DNA of 64,000 bases from Sipunculus nudus (taxonomy: Eukaryota > Annelida > Sipuncula > Golfingiida > Sipunculidae), in the NCBI GenBank assembly GCA_026874595.1, contig CM049307.1, forward strand, positions 39,228,862 to 39,292,861, in the 5' to 3' direction. Below the pieces are notes generated by a model that made no database searches, was not told the origin of the DNA, and worked only from the letters and a program-made list of their open reading frames with translations. Shown here piece after piece: positions 46,236 to 58,475 of this stretch; position 1 is the stretch's first letter, and each line of letters opens with the position of its first letter. A program made the position numbers and the translations under genes.

Positions 46236-49030
46236 CAAGTACTTTTCAAATAATTTACAAGTATATGATCAGGGAAAGATTATACTTAATGCATATCCCA
46301 TGCATTGCACAAGTCCGCATTAGGCCTGTAGACCTTGTAAATGTTTATATATACTACTGTTAAGGCTCCAAGATTAAGACTAGACATGGCTGACGTATAT
46401 CATTTATTTATAATATATCGGGACAGAAAGTGCTTCATTTCAAAAAGTTTAACAATAAACAAAGAAAAAAAAAAACAGTTGGTAGTTCAATTTGGAATCT
46501 AATCAGCTGTAAGATGAATGATGAAAAAGTCAATGAAACCTTTAAGTCAAAATTGGCAGTGTCAGGCATGTCATCTCTTAAATTCACCAAGTGAGGACGA
46601 TGCTTCCTATCGCCTGTTCCTCAGGCGACATAACTTTGCAAGAAAGTTCACTCAATTCAATCGTGTGTACATTAGAATTACATGTGTCACATAAATAACT
46701 CGGATTGTTTCGAATAAAACAAATCATGTCTCCCTCTAGCTGTGAGCTATAAAAGAAACAAGTAAATTATATACATAGTAATAATACATGCACATACATA
46801 ATAACAGTTTTATAAATCTCTTCTCTGTCTACATGCTAAGTGGATGGGATCAAACCACTGGCAAGTCACATGTCTGTGTTCCATCAGAATACGGGGGTTT
46901 GATACTGCGCAATTTATTTTTATGACACTTTCCTCCCGACTTTTGACTAATTCGGATTGATAAAGCGTATTTGAACTGAGATATGCTAGTGTATGACAAT
47001 GAATGCCGGCAATATTCCATCTAATGTTGTAGTTAGCAACAAGGTGGAAATAATATTAATAACCGATTATCTCGAAAGCATGGTAACATTGGGGACGCAT
47101 TAAAAACCAAGAGGCGCGATTTCGCGTGACACTGACAGTGGTGATAGCGCTTGTCATAGCGTTAGCTGTATCACATTATATTTGCGTCACGTTTGCTAAG
47201 ATTGGTGATCGGCTGTAATCATAATGGACGAATCGGGAATATTTGCTGCCCGGTATTAAAAAATTGAAAAAAGGTGTGACACATAAGTTAAAAGAAGGAT
47301 TTAAAGAGGAAGCAAACATTTTATTAACGCAAAAACCCACACACAAGAAATTCATACAACAATCTCCTCCGGTCAATATGATCCGTCCATTGCACACGTT
47401 AAAATGACGGTAAAAGACATGGCTGCACATGTGGAAACTTCTCTGATATCCGGCCTCTGAACAAGACCCGGCGTCAATTTAAGGCAGGCGTTTAATTTTT
47501 TTAGACATTGTTTTGACCCGGCTACTAAATAAAACATGCGACTATTTAAGGCCTGGCGTCTGATCAAGGATATGTATGTGCATAGAAGGGTTGATTCCAG
47601 ACCGCAAGTAAACCTCTGAATGGGCAAGAGTTCTATATATACTTCATACTTGTATGAATTATGTTCCAAGAGTAGCTTCCATAAAATGATGTACAGTATG
47701 ACTTGAAAAGATTATTAAGAAATTGTTGAGGTTGAGGCCTGAAATTGGCTTAAAATTTATTAATATTAGAAAAGAACATACCCCGCTTTTTCTGCAGTCC
47801 ACTGTTGTTTCTGATAAGAAAACCAAAATATTCAGTGATATATTATATTGCAATATTTCCTGACCATTTTGGTTTATCTTCATTCATATATACAGTTTTC
47901 TGTGTATAATATAGCACTCCGGATCCTTTTGCCTATGTGTTACAAATATCGAGCATATAATTTGCAAACTGCCAAATGATGACACTATTACAGTTACGTC
48001 GATCGTCAGCATATGACTACCAGTAAATATATGACCTATACATGACAGCCAATGCCTTCTCTTGCAAGGATTTCAGTAGAACATCAATATATATGTTAAA
48101 ATGTAAGGGCGAAATTAGGCCTATCTATTTCCCTGTCGTACACCATTTCTATAGCCGAGAAATCAGTCATTCCATGCTGCAAAGATATATTTGTATCTCA
48201 TATATAACAAGAAGAATTCTTACACTCAAAGCAGTCATTTTATGCAAACAGAGCAACTGGGATAATTTATCAAATTTCAGCCTTTCAAAAGCTTAACATC
48301 TGTATCTCTTGACCTGTGGGAAGATACATTCTCCTTGAAAAAAAAAAACAGCAGCACACAGCCGTGATATTATATGTACATCATACTGTGCACTGTGCAC
48401 AAAATTCCTCTGTTTTGATTTATTTTTAAAAATGTACACTAAAATCCTGGGTAGCCCCCCCCCCCCCCCCCCCCCCCCGTTATATCAGCAGCGAGGACCT
48501 CGCCCGTACACAAGATCAAGAATCAGAATCAGATTGCTCTGCACTAATTCGGAAAGTTTAAACACAGTTAACTGACATGCACAGTTGGATGTTTAGCTGG
48601 TGCCAATGGCATTAGTGGTTATAAACATATATGGTAACGCTGAGAATTTCAGGGACCGAAAAAAAATCCGTAAAGTCGCGTAAAAGGTATCTCAAAATAC
48701 CCTTTTTACGTTATTTCTTTCCTAGACAAAGTCGGGGGATAATATTGTTTTAGCGCGGTGCCGCTGCCACCGCAAAAAAAAAAAAAAAAATTGTTTGCGA
48801 GATAACTCAAAAATATTTCACGGATCTCTATCAATCTTATATGTGCATAGGTATGGTTCAGAGGACGAAGGCTATTTAAAATGAGGTCATGACCTTAACT
48901 GGCGGAGTTAACTTTACCTTAAATTGAGTTTTTTTTTTTTAAATCACAAAAAATCTTAATAGCATCAAGGAAGATGGCTAGATTTGTCCAAAATTCAATT
49001 TGGATGAAGATCAATCTCGGATAACTTTAT
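46236..49030. other. Repeat end motif then intergenic DNA, no gene recognised
   Basis: The first 100 bp are the right half of the interrupted repeat, ending with 'cgcattaggcctgtagaccttgt' at 46316-46338. The rest is AT-rich with a C-homopolymer of about 22 nt (48457-48478), a short GC-rich hairpin phrase near 48760-48775, and scattered short frames. None has splice sites plus recognisable similarity. Confidence 0.4.
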
Positions 49031-49860
49031 CTTGTACGATAGACAGGTTGCGCCACCTTTCATCCTTTTCTTGTTTTCGTGCCTGTAATTACCCCCATAA
49101 TTGCCCCTTAACAGTAGTGTGAGCTTTATAAAACTAATGGAAAGATTTCTTTCGTTTAATATACATGTATATATTTATATAGGTTATAGGATGAAGTATA
49201 TTTAGATTTGGCTCATGCCCTCCAATATGAGAGTGGCTTAAGTTTGACCTGGAATTCATATTTGATAAAAACAAAAACAAAACATGTTTCTCAAGTCGCT
49301 TGATGTATTCTTTCTGAAAATCAAAATGAAAGATATCAGATGGTAAGTTTTTGAATGAATTCGAAAACCAATGACCATGACCTTAATTGATTTTCAAGGT
49401 CAAATCGGCTGAAATTCATGATTTTGGTGTACTCCTTAACTCTTGAGTTTGGTATGTTTCACCTACAATATTTGATACACAAATGGTTCCAACCTGTTTG
49501 TCTGACAGTCTTGAAAACTCATAACCTTGATCTTCTTGGTCACATTGCGAAATATAGGCGTTTTTTTTACCTATATCTAATGAAAAAGTGCAAACTTTTT
49601 ACAAAGAAATGACACACAAACTGTTTCGTGTAAGATTTAAGACATGATGCGGAAGAAGTGACTTTGACCTTGGTTTTCAAGGTCAAATCTGCAGAAATAC
49701 AGTATTTTATGATCATAACTTTTCAAGATCTGTTTATTTGTAATCAATTTTGATATTTATATTGTTTCAGCCAATGTGCAGGACAAGTTAAAAATTTGTG
49801 ACCTTCACTGTTAACCTTGAGCCTGTAAAGTATCAGTATATATGCTTCAGAAAAAGTTGG
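49031..49860. repeat. Diverged about 283-bp units with TCAAGGTCAAATC
   Basis: The phrase 'ttttcaaggtcaaatc(g/t)g(c)...gaaat(t/a)ca' occurs at 49391 and 49674. Related 'gaccttaa' phrases occur near 48890 and 49380, and a 'gttgcgccacc' core near 49050. It is the same style of repeat as 39600-40500 but more decayed. Confidence 0.45.
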
Positions 49861-51140
49861 CCAAGGGGGTATGCCCAATGTCTTGGGTTACTCATCATCT
49901 CTGGTGCCAGAAATATCTAGTTTTATAAGCTGTTAGTAACCATGGAACCCTCCTCTCCGCGTCCTCTGATATGACACAAGCATTAAAGATTTCTCTTAAT
50001 CTCATAAATTGGTGAACATCCATGAACTATCTGCACTTTACCAGTCCTCGGTGGTCCTGGGATTTTCACCTGTTGCCTTGACAGGTGCATCACGTTGTCT
50101 CAGTGGCTACGCCTCCTGACTTGTCCACGAACTATTACAAATGCTCAGAAAGTGTTTACATGCGGATACACTGGTGACCATCGGGTTGTTAAGATTTTTT
50201 ATATGCGTGCGCCGGGTTTTGACATAAATGGGAGGGACTGCACCCTCTGTGTAAAATTGTTTGAACAAACCGACCATTTGTAGACTAATATATAGGCACT
50301 TGAAAAGGAGACTGTATTAATTTTTGAAAATTTGTGTTTCAGAGTACACATGTAGGTCTGTTTATAAACCAGAAAACCCTGTAAATAACAAAGCTAACGA
50401 TGATGTATGAAGTACATATAGACAGTATTGATTATCTTCTTTTCATGCTGTTTCTAATGAAAAGGGATGGTAAAATAATTACAATAATGGCAGAATGACC
50501 TTGGGTAGCTGCATCCTTTATGAGAATTAGATAGGCCTACATCACAAAAGATTTGTTTATGTCCATTATTGTCTGATCAAGTTACCAGCACGTTCCATAA
50601 CATACACCATTTGTACGCAGGCGAAACGCAAACTGCTTATCAACGGCTGATCTTCTCTAAGTGTTTTGTTGAACAGTGACACCCCCCCCCCCCCCATCTT
50701 AACACACTCCTGCACAGAGATGTTCCATATGTTCTTTGTGATGTCAAGCTAATTGTTGTTAAACATAAAATTCAGTTCGCGTGCTGAAACCGGGGGAATA
50801 TATAATTTAGAGGATTGAGGTTAACATTTGGTATAATTAAAAATAATACTGAATATAACGCTAATTACCCTTTTTTCACTCTTTTTATCCGCATTTTATT
50901 TTCCTTTTTATTCAATGAAATGGTTCCAAGATATGACGTTTCTTATTCAATAACAGTCCAGTTAGTACAAGAATGCGACATTTCACAATATTTATGTGTG
51001 CGTATATATTTCAAAAGTTGTGGACGCTTTTTAAATAAGCAAAGAAATTTAACATGAACCTCTGGATCTTACTTCACACAAAAGTCGCCCACCAATACAG
51101 GTAGGGTCCTATTGATTTTGAGGTCAGTTGCTCGGCACTG
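49861..51140. other. Intergenic, no gene recognised
   Basis: Contains a weakly tRNA-like/SINE-like stretch around 50090-50240 ('gtctcagtggctacgcctcctgac' as an A-box analogue) and a C-homopolymer at 50681-50694. No convincing coding exon. Confidence 0.35.
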
Positions 51141-51142
51141 AC

Positions 51143-51388
51143 CACACCTGTGGGCATTTAGTGATTTTACCCTGAACAGAGTTGAACTTTTATTCAGACA
51201 GCCAAAATGTGCTCCACATGCTTGGGGGGAGGGGGGTGCTTGTCAGTGCCCTTCTTGCCTAATGACACACCTGTGGGCATTTAGTGATTTTACCCTGAAC
51301 AGAGTTGAACTTTTAATCAGACAGCCAAACTGTGCTCCACATGCTTGGAGGGGGGGGGGGGGGGGGGGGGGTGCTTGTCAGTGTCCTT
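51143..51388. repeat. 123-bp tandem duplication ending in poly(G)
   Basis: The segment beginning 'cacacctgtgggcatttagt' occurs at 51143 and 51266 with only a few differences, so the duplication is recent. Each copy ends in 'cacatgcttgg' plus a G-run. The second G-run has expanded to about 22 G (51349-51371), while the first has only short runs. Confidence 0.85.
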
Positions 51389-51399
51389 CTTGCATAATG

Positions 51400-53977
51400 A
51401 AATGTAAATTAAAATATTAAAAATTAAAATGTAAATTTAAATATACAATTACGTGATACATGTAATGTTCTACTGATTTACACACTCACCAGGCTTAACA
51501 GTTTTATACATCAAATCTTATTACGCCTCAGCTGCGAGGGGATGCTCCGCTTTGCAGTTTTTATGCCCCCGTGTGGACAGAATTAGGATACGTTACAGGT
51601 TAAATTTACCTGGCACTGTTAAGCAACTACATGTTGCCATGCATATGTCGGTACCGTTAAGCTTTTCTTCAGTTGCTCTTTGGGCCAGTATTAATAATTC
51701 GTATTCATGACAATAGATGGCACCTGTGTTTGTCCTCTGGAGCAGATCCTTCGAAGACGAGCTTTCTGTATACGGGTCCCTCCTCATGTGGGTTACCAAT
51801 TAAATGCTTGCTGGTAAGAAAACAGCATGTTATAAGAATTATTGTAAAGGTTGTATTATTCATCTAATAAAATATAAGACCAAGCTTAGTGTATCCCTTG
51901 AAAATTGTGATACTACGGTTAAAGTACGGTCACACCGCGGCCCCTTCGCATATATAGGCAAATCATATTTTCGTAAAAATAAAATAAAAAAATATTACAA
52001 ATTTATGAATTGGATTGAAAAGCTGTGCAGTTCATATCCCCATCACTACCACTAAAACAAAAATAATGTGCGTAACATGCATAGATATTAATAATAAGAT
52101 TCCCCCTCTCCCCAAATTATGCACGAGCATGGATATGGATGAGAAGATGAAACCCATTTCATATGGGGTCATGAACTTTAGTATGAAAAAGACCTTGACC
52201 CTAAATAAATCCATATTTGACGAAAATCAGACAAAACGTTTACTCTCAAGAAAAATCGGTCTGAACAAAGATCAGTTAAGGAACAGTGATGTCCCCTATA
52301 ATCAATCTCCATTTTTACGAACTAATACGATGTATGCCTCTTTATCACTTACACAAAATAAAGAGTGATATAACTAATATAATATCAATGGCTCACATCT
52401 TTAGGTCAGATATCGGTTGATGGATGGATTCCATTTAATCTGGGATGGTGACCTTTTACTCTTAAAGCAATATGACATTTTATTTCGTGAAATCTGACAA
52501 AACATTTGATATCGTAAGACTGGGTGCATGGAGGGATTGTCTTGAAATTTGAATTTTACTGGACCGAAAAGGTCAAGGGCTGCTTTATACCTTGTATACA
52601 GAAGACTGGTATTGTCATTAGGTGTTTTTCTCCTTTTTGGAAATCTCACATTGCTACTGAATAATATATGTGAGCAATATAAATATAACCATAATATTAA
52701 CTTTCAAGATATCACATTCAGGATGTCACCATGAAACTTAGGTCAAAGGAAGTCAAGTTCAATGATATTTATGATTACAGGAACAATACCTTGATAATTT
52801 TAAAGATGCATGCTCCAAAATTTCCAGTGGAGCCCAACACAAAACCACATACATATACACCCACACACACCTACACACGTATATATACTGTCCCCTACTT
52901 CAACCTCGTGTTGAGCGGGTGTGTGTCGAATACCTGATTTTGACGTTTATTAAGATTATCTTCAGGGGTTTTCTTAATGTACAGAATAATACATGTTCGA
53001 TGTACGATTATCGATGGCTCTGGCAAGAAACCGTACGATTTCCAATTTTTATGACACGATTTGATTCCAAACAAAAATAAACAACACTCTTAACCGTTTT
53101 TTGCAAACCGAACGTAACAGTCGAATTGGTAGAAAATAATATAAATTTTACAATTCGTTTCGTGCAGAACATTGCAGAATGTGTCTTTCTATAATTATTT
53201 CAAGATGCATTAAGCGATATATAGCTTCTTGCCCGGATAAAAAAAATGAAAATTAAGTCATTTTTTTTTTCGAGTATAGTTTCGCCACGTCTACCTCGCT
53301 GGCAGGCACGGTTTACATTCTAGACTTTGCTTGTTACAAATATCGATATTATATCCACAGTAATCGATGATGACATTTCTTTCGATTGATAACCGTATGT
53401 TTATCTCATAGAAACATGATTGGAGAATACACTGTATATATCTACTTCAATTCTAGGAACTTATAAAAAAAACTTAAAACCTGAAACAGGCAGACTGAAG
53501 TGAAACAGACTTTTGAAATTTAAGTGGATAGGCCTTATTGACCATCTGCCAACTGGCGTCAAGATTTTGCTCATAAGGTCGGCCCGCAGGCTTCAACATT
53601 TGATTTATATCAACGTTCCACTTGTAAACTCCAGATTAAACGCCCCGCCCCTGAAAAAGCCAGTTTACAAAATCTATAAGAACTTTAAAGGCCGTTTTGA
53701 AAAGGTGGGCTTATTTTATCCTGAATAAAAAATGCTAGTTGAAAAACCGTATCAGGGGCGTCGATACAGGGAGGGGCCGGGGGATGATGGTATATACCAC
53801 CACACTTTTTATGAATGTAATTACTCCCCCCACTCTCAGCTATTCATAAAACAAGATTCAAATATATGAATAATTAGAATGAAAGACGTTTGATCCATTT
53901 CTGCCTTTCTACTTCATCGACCGGTGTAACAGTTTGGTTAGAAATTATTCTGAATGAACTCGGCCATATTACATATA

Positions 53978-53978
<1 letters not shown>
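51400..53978. other. Repeat relics and AT-rich DNA, no gene recognised
   Basis: Around 52140-52760 are phrases like 'ggggtcatgaactttag', 'gaccttgaccctaaa' and 'cttttactctta', typical of the same decayed repeat class seen near 49000; the 117-residue frame at 52015-52368 lies across these. A hAT-style end CAGGGGCGTCGATACAGG is at 53753. The remainder is AT-rich. Confidence 0.4.

Positions 53979-54037
<59 letters not shown>
53979..54037. repeat. (AT)n microsatellite
   Basis: AT run of about 58 bp. Confidence 0.93.
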
Positions 54038-54040
<3 letters not shown>

Positions 54041-54216
54041 TATCCGTGTGTTTATTACTAAATGGTGCCCTATCTTACACCTGCCCTAATATCCACCTCT
54101 GAATCACTCTCCGCCCTTTAAGATAAATTGACGTCACTACCTACAGTTAATGTTGTAAATATAGAAAATACGTACCACAATCCCCACAAAGTTGGGTTTT
54201 TTTTTCGCATAGACTT

Positions 54217-54438
54217 ATGACTGTTTCCTGTAGCGGTCCACCGTGTGCTTGTTTATGTAGACAGCTTTATCTGTTAAATGAGTTATTACAGGCATCCACT
54301 GCCATTAACACCTGCCTTCAGAATCCTAAAGCAGATGACATCTGCATATATCCTGGTTCAACTAGTTTATCCATCACAAGCAATAAATCTTCTCGAAGTG
54401 AACCGGTGCGCCGTATTACAAAATCTTTATTAGGCTGA
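54217..54438 (+). other. Unassigned 73-codon frame, possible exon
   Basis: Reads ...CLCRQLYLLNELLQASTAIN, then TCLQNPKADDICIYPG, ending RRITKSLLG*. Composition is less AT-biased than the surroundings, and an acceptor-like 'gagttattacag' lies inside at about 54292. No domain was recognised and no partner exon was found. It may be a final exon of an unrecognised gene or chance. Confidence 0.2.
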
Positions 54439-55714
54439 TAACCTGATAACCTCTATATATGTATGCGATGCATTTACCAGGAAGTACAGTATATATACTA
54501 ATGTCATCATGTATAAGAGGCTTACCCGTGTAGATTAATGAAAGAGCTATTACATTCTCATTATTTAATAAGATTTTAACAGTAATCAGTATATTCACTT
54601 GCTCGATTTTCACGAAACCTTAATCAAACCAGGACTTGATCCAGAGAGGCACAAAGGAGGCAGCTGCCCCCTCCCACTCCCCCCAACAAGTTTTCTCCAA
54701 TGTTTTTATGTCAAGAATTCAAAGCAATTTTGGTCCCTTTTTTTTACATTTCAAATCAATTCTGATCACTTTTACCCCAAATACCATTTATCCCCCATAT
54801 ATCGTTCCTTTTTTTATTCATGTACAAAATTGAAAACCCATATCGGTAGATTCTGATCCGGCCAATGCCCCAAGTGTGCACACAGCATCTGCTCAGTCTA
54901 CTGAGTAATCATTAATTTTTTGTTAAAAAAAATTTTAACATAGTGTCAAACCAGTGTTGAAAATATGCGCAACACTTCCAGTCAACCAGCTGCGAGTGCG
55001 AGAAAAGCATAAGTATATCGAGACTTTTGAAAAGACTTATGGGTCAAACGGGGTTGACAGCTCTGGTCCTGATGTTCCTTAAGAGCCCTACAGGGTACAT
55101 TGTACATACAAAAGGATGTACCAGTGGATATTCCGAAAGATGTAAAGGAGTTTGCTGATTTCTGAGACTATTGGTATAAAATCCTAGTGGTTGTGTGGAA
55201 CGTACACTTTTGTGAAAATCATGAAAAATGCAGGAGTCTCTCATGTAACTATATCTACTGGGAACGTATTAATCCCTGGAAATTATAAATGATAGACATG
55301 AGCTGAAGTATTGTAATACACATTTAATTTATTTACTGAAATAAAATGCTGTAGAAATTAAAACTTTTCATTTTTAAATGAGCATAAACTAAATTTGATA
55401 TGCACGTTAAAACAAGCCAATTAGGTATACATTGCAATTGCATTATGTAATATATGAAACTTGTGGTATGAAATCATTAAATGATGCAATGAAGAAAAAA
55501 TGGTGATGGGCCTGTAAGTGTTATATGAAAGGATACATTTCAAAAACAAACAAAAAATTTGTAAATAAATCAATAGTTTTCAATAATTAAATATATGGCC
55601 ATGTGAGCAAAAAATTAAATCTGATGAAGGTTTGCCAAGTATTCCTGATGAAATTAGTGTACCAGTGTTATTCATAGCAAGGCATAATAACCAATTTTAA
55701 GAGATATGAAATAT

Positions 55715-55827
55715 TAGGCGAGGATCCAGGAATATTTGCAGGGAGGGGTCAACGGGTGTCATGCATAAAAAATGTCTCACTCGTTGGGTGAGAGCGGGGG
55801 GGGGGGGATTGGGGGATCCGCGCCTGC
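55715..55827. mobile_element. About 110-bp hAT-style foldback element
   Basis: The left end 'aggcgaggatccagg' and the right end, the complement of 'caggcgcggatccccc', form an imperfect terminal inverted repeat around about 75 bp, with a G-run at 55796-55807. It resembles the ends of the larger hAT-like elements (CAGTGGCGGATCC type). No clear target duplication. Confidence 0.4.
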
Positions 55828-58433
55828 ATATAAACCTTATTAAATATTAAAACATGCCAATGAGCACTTGTGTTAGATACCAATATTTTATCACATCTGA
55901 ATATAAAAAAATAATAACATATATTTGCATAATGTAGAGCTTGGGATTCAAATCCTGTGAATTTATTCTGTTTTAAAAGAAAATAAAAATTTTGTGAACA
56001 GTCTGAAAAAAATAAATTAAATTCTGTAATTATAGGACTCATCTTGCTTATTAGACCTGTCAATTGAAAGGGGGCGGGGGAGGGGTCTGTGGTTACTACT
56101 GGCTGGCTTACCTATAGAGTAAGTATACGAACTCCCCAAGTCAAGTTACATTACCAGCCACAGGTAACCATCCCACTTATGGCATAGGCTATGCCTGATA
56201 TACACAGCCGTTTTTTAATTACATGGTTTTCTAACTACATAGATATAAGCAACAATCCAAAGCTTAAATCCATAAACGTGCATCCTATGAAATTAAATCA
56301 GCATTGCTTACAGGCAGAAATGTGTAACTGTTAAAATGGGGCAACATTAATGGCAGAGATTTTAAGCAAATAACTAAAATAATATCCTGATGTAAATTCT
56401 GGTGTACACTTTAATAATCACTTAATTAAATGTGCACTTTAATCATTGCACCCACTTGTAATACAAAACCAATCCAAAATGTAGCAAATGTCTGAAAAAA
56501 AATAATTATACGGAGAATATAATAACATTCATCCTGTTTATGCACCCTGTCCATGGAGGTGGGGTGGGGGGGGGGGGGAGGGGGGGCACAGAGGGAAACC
56601 TAGCTCAGCTGGGCAAAGGGAGCCAGCTGCCCAGGAGTGAAGCATTTAAATAACAGCTTGGGGAGACCAGGGCTGTAGCACTCACTGCAAACCACTGTAT
56701 CAAAAATTTAAAATACTGATTTTAAATTTATGCTTATAACTTTCATAAATTACCCAATAGAATCTAAAATAAATATAGTTATATGCTTAAAAAAGACTCT
56801 CTAGCTTCAACCGTTACCATGTAAAGTGGGTTAATATATGTCCTGATGTTTTGACAAAGTACATTATGTTTGGCTCCGTATCTTCTATAACTTACACAAA
56901 ATTGACTGTACATATAGGAAATATATTAAGAACCACATTTACCTAAAATAACAAAATAACACCGATGGGTATCGTATTGGGAGTAGGCAGTCCTGAACTG
57001 TAACAGTTTGTTATGAAAAATTTGAGGGTTTTGCTTAATTTCTCGAAGGAGTAAAGTTTCCGTGACCTACAGTCAGCTGAGCTAAAAAATTAGCATGTAT
57101 ATACAGTACAAGAAATAAAGCATGCTTTATAAATGATAACTATTTTGTGAACTATTTCTCACCATTAAAAAATATTTCTTTTAATCGAGAGCTTCTGGGG
57201 TGGGGGGGGGGGGGCCTTAGGTACCCCTCTAACCCCTGGCCATCATGGCCTGCATCCCTCTTTGCAAACAGAATATATATCATGCAGAGATTTTCTCCGA
57301 TTATAACCTTTGCAATAAGCTTTTTTTTACAGTTCATTTCTTGTTCGTTCGTACAATATTAATGAGCTAGCCAACACCTTAACATCGTATTTTCCCGTCA
57401 GCGGTCTGGGGTATAAAATTAAGATAGATTCCTTTTTATATAAAACTTTTTTTTTATTTTATCCTTAATTCTCACTCAAAAACCTGTTCCCTCTCATGTC
57501 CCCGGAATCGCTCTCCTTGTAATGATTTCCGGTTTACACAGAAAGAAAATTACAGGCAAAACAAAAATCTTAACCGGATACCGAACCAAATTGAGCGACT
57601 GCTCATCCCCGACATTTATGAAGCAGCTGGCAATGGATTCAACGAAACTAACTGCTCATGATGACTAAAGGAATTCAAATTACTTTTGCACTACTCCTGA
57701 TTCTGGGGATCATCTTTCTCCACAATTATCCATATTTTTTATCATGGATAAAAGGTTAACCGGTCAGCTCAATGACCTTGCCGAAGCAAGGGACCTCACA
57801 CCAACCAAGAGACAACCTTATAATAATGAAAGATCAAATATTTCACTTTTACACCTGTGCATGGCAAGCTAATGCTTTGAAAAATATCACATATGACCCA
57901 TGGAGTATATTTAAATTCTAGTCAAACCTTTCCCCTTCATGGATGACACTATATACGTAAATTTGGCAATGCAATATTTCATCATTCCTGTTATCTGTAA
58001 CTTTAATATCATTAATATTAAGTGTGGCCACACCGGTCCAAAAAGGTCTTTATAGGGCACTCCTTGCAGCGGCAAATGACTGAGTATATCGGGTTAATAG
58101 TTCCAATCAGGAAAAAACTGGAAAAAAATGCTAGGCTCCTTCTATCATTTTATAAAGTGTGTAGATCTAGTGGAGTTAGCTTGGTTTCTTATGTCCCTAT
58201 CTTATATATACCTCACTACTCTAGAATATTAAAACAAAACTAAAATATACCATATCTTAGCATTTAAACAGTCATACGTACAGTCATTCTCAAGTCTTTC
58301 ATCTTACACCTATAATTTTTGGAACCATCATTCTTTGCATTTTCCAAGCTTGAGAGATGCTGGTCGAATCTTTGTGAGGCCTGTGTTAACAGTTCTCACT
58401 TTGCGTTCGCCGGAAGTGCTGATAGGCCAGTCA
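55828..58433. other. Intergenic, repeat fragments, no gene recognised
   Basis: G-runs at 56562-56586 and 57200-57213 and an inverted 'cagctgagctaaaaa' repeat end at 57073-57090 (complement of the AGCTCAGCTGA family start) are visible. The short frames have no recognisable similarity. Confidence 0.4.
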
Positions 58434-58434
58434 C

Positions 58435-58440
58435 TTTATT
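58435..58440 (-). terminator. Candidate poly(A) signal of the GT31 gene
   Basis: The minus strand reads AATAAA about 36 nt after the stop codon of the galactosyltransferase-like gene. This would give a very short 3'UTR, so a more distal signal is possible. Confidence 0.35.
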
Positions 58441-58475
58441 CCGAGTCTTTGAATTTATCTGAAACTAATAAAGTG

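Noticed and set aside
47101-47170. GC-richer stretch with 'ggcgcgatttcgcgtgacac' as a possible structured RNA
   Set aside because: Only short weak stems were found. Nothing matches a known RNA class.
50090-50245. Possible tRNA/SINE on the plus strand
   Set aside because: The A-box analogue is weak and no proper B box (GGTTCRANNCC) follows at the right spacing.
52015-52368. 117-codon plus-strand frame
   Set aside because: It lies across decayed 'gaccttgaccct' repeat phrases. Lys/Asn/Thr-rich composition follows the AT bias and no family was recognised.
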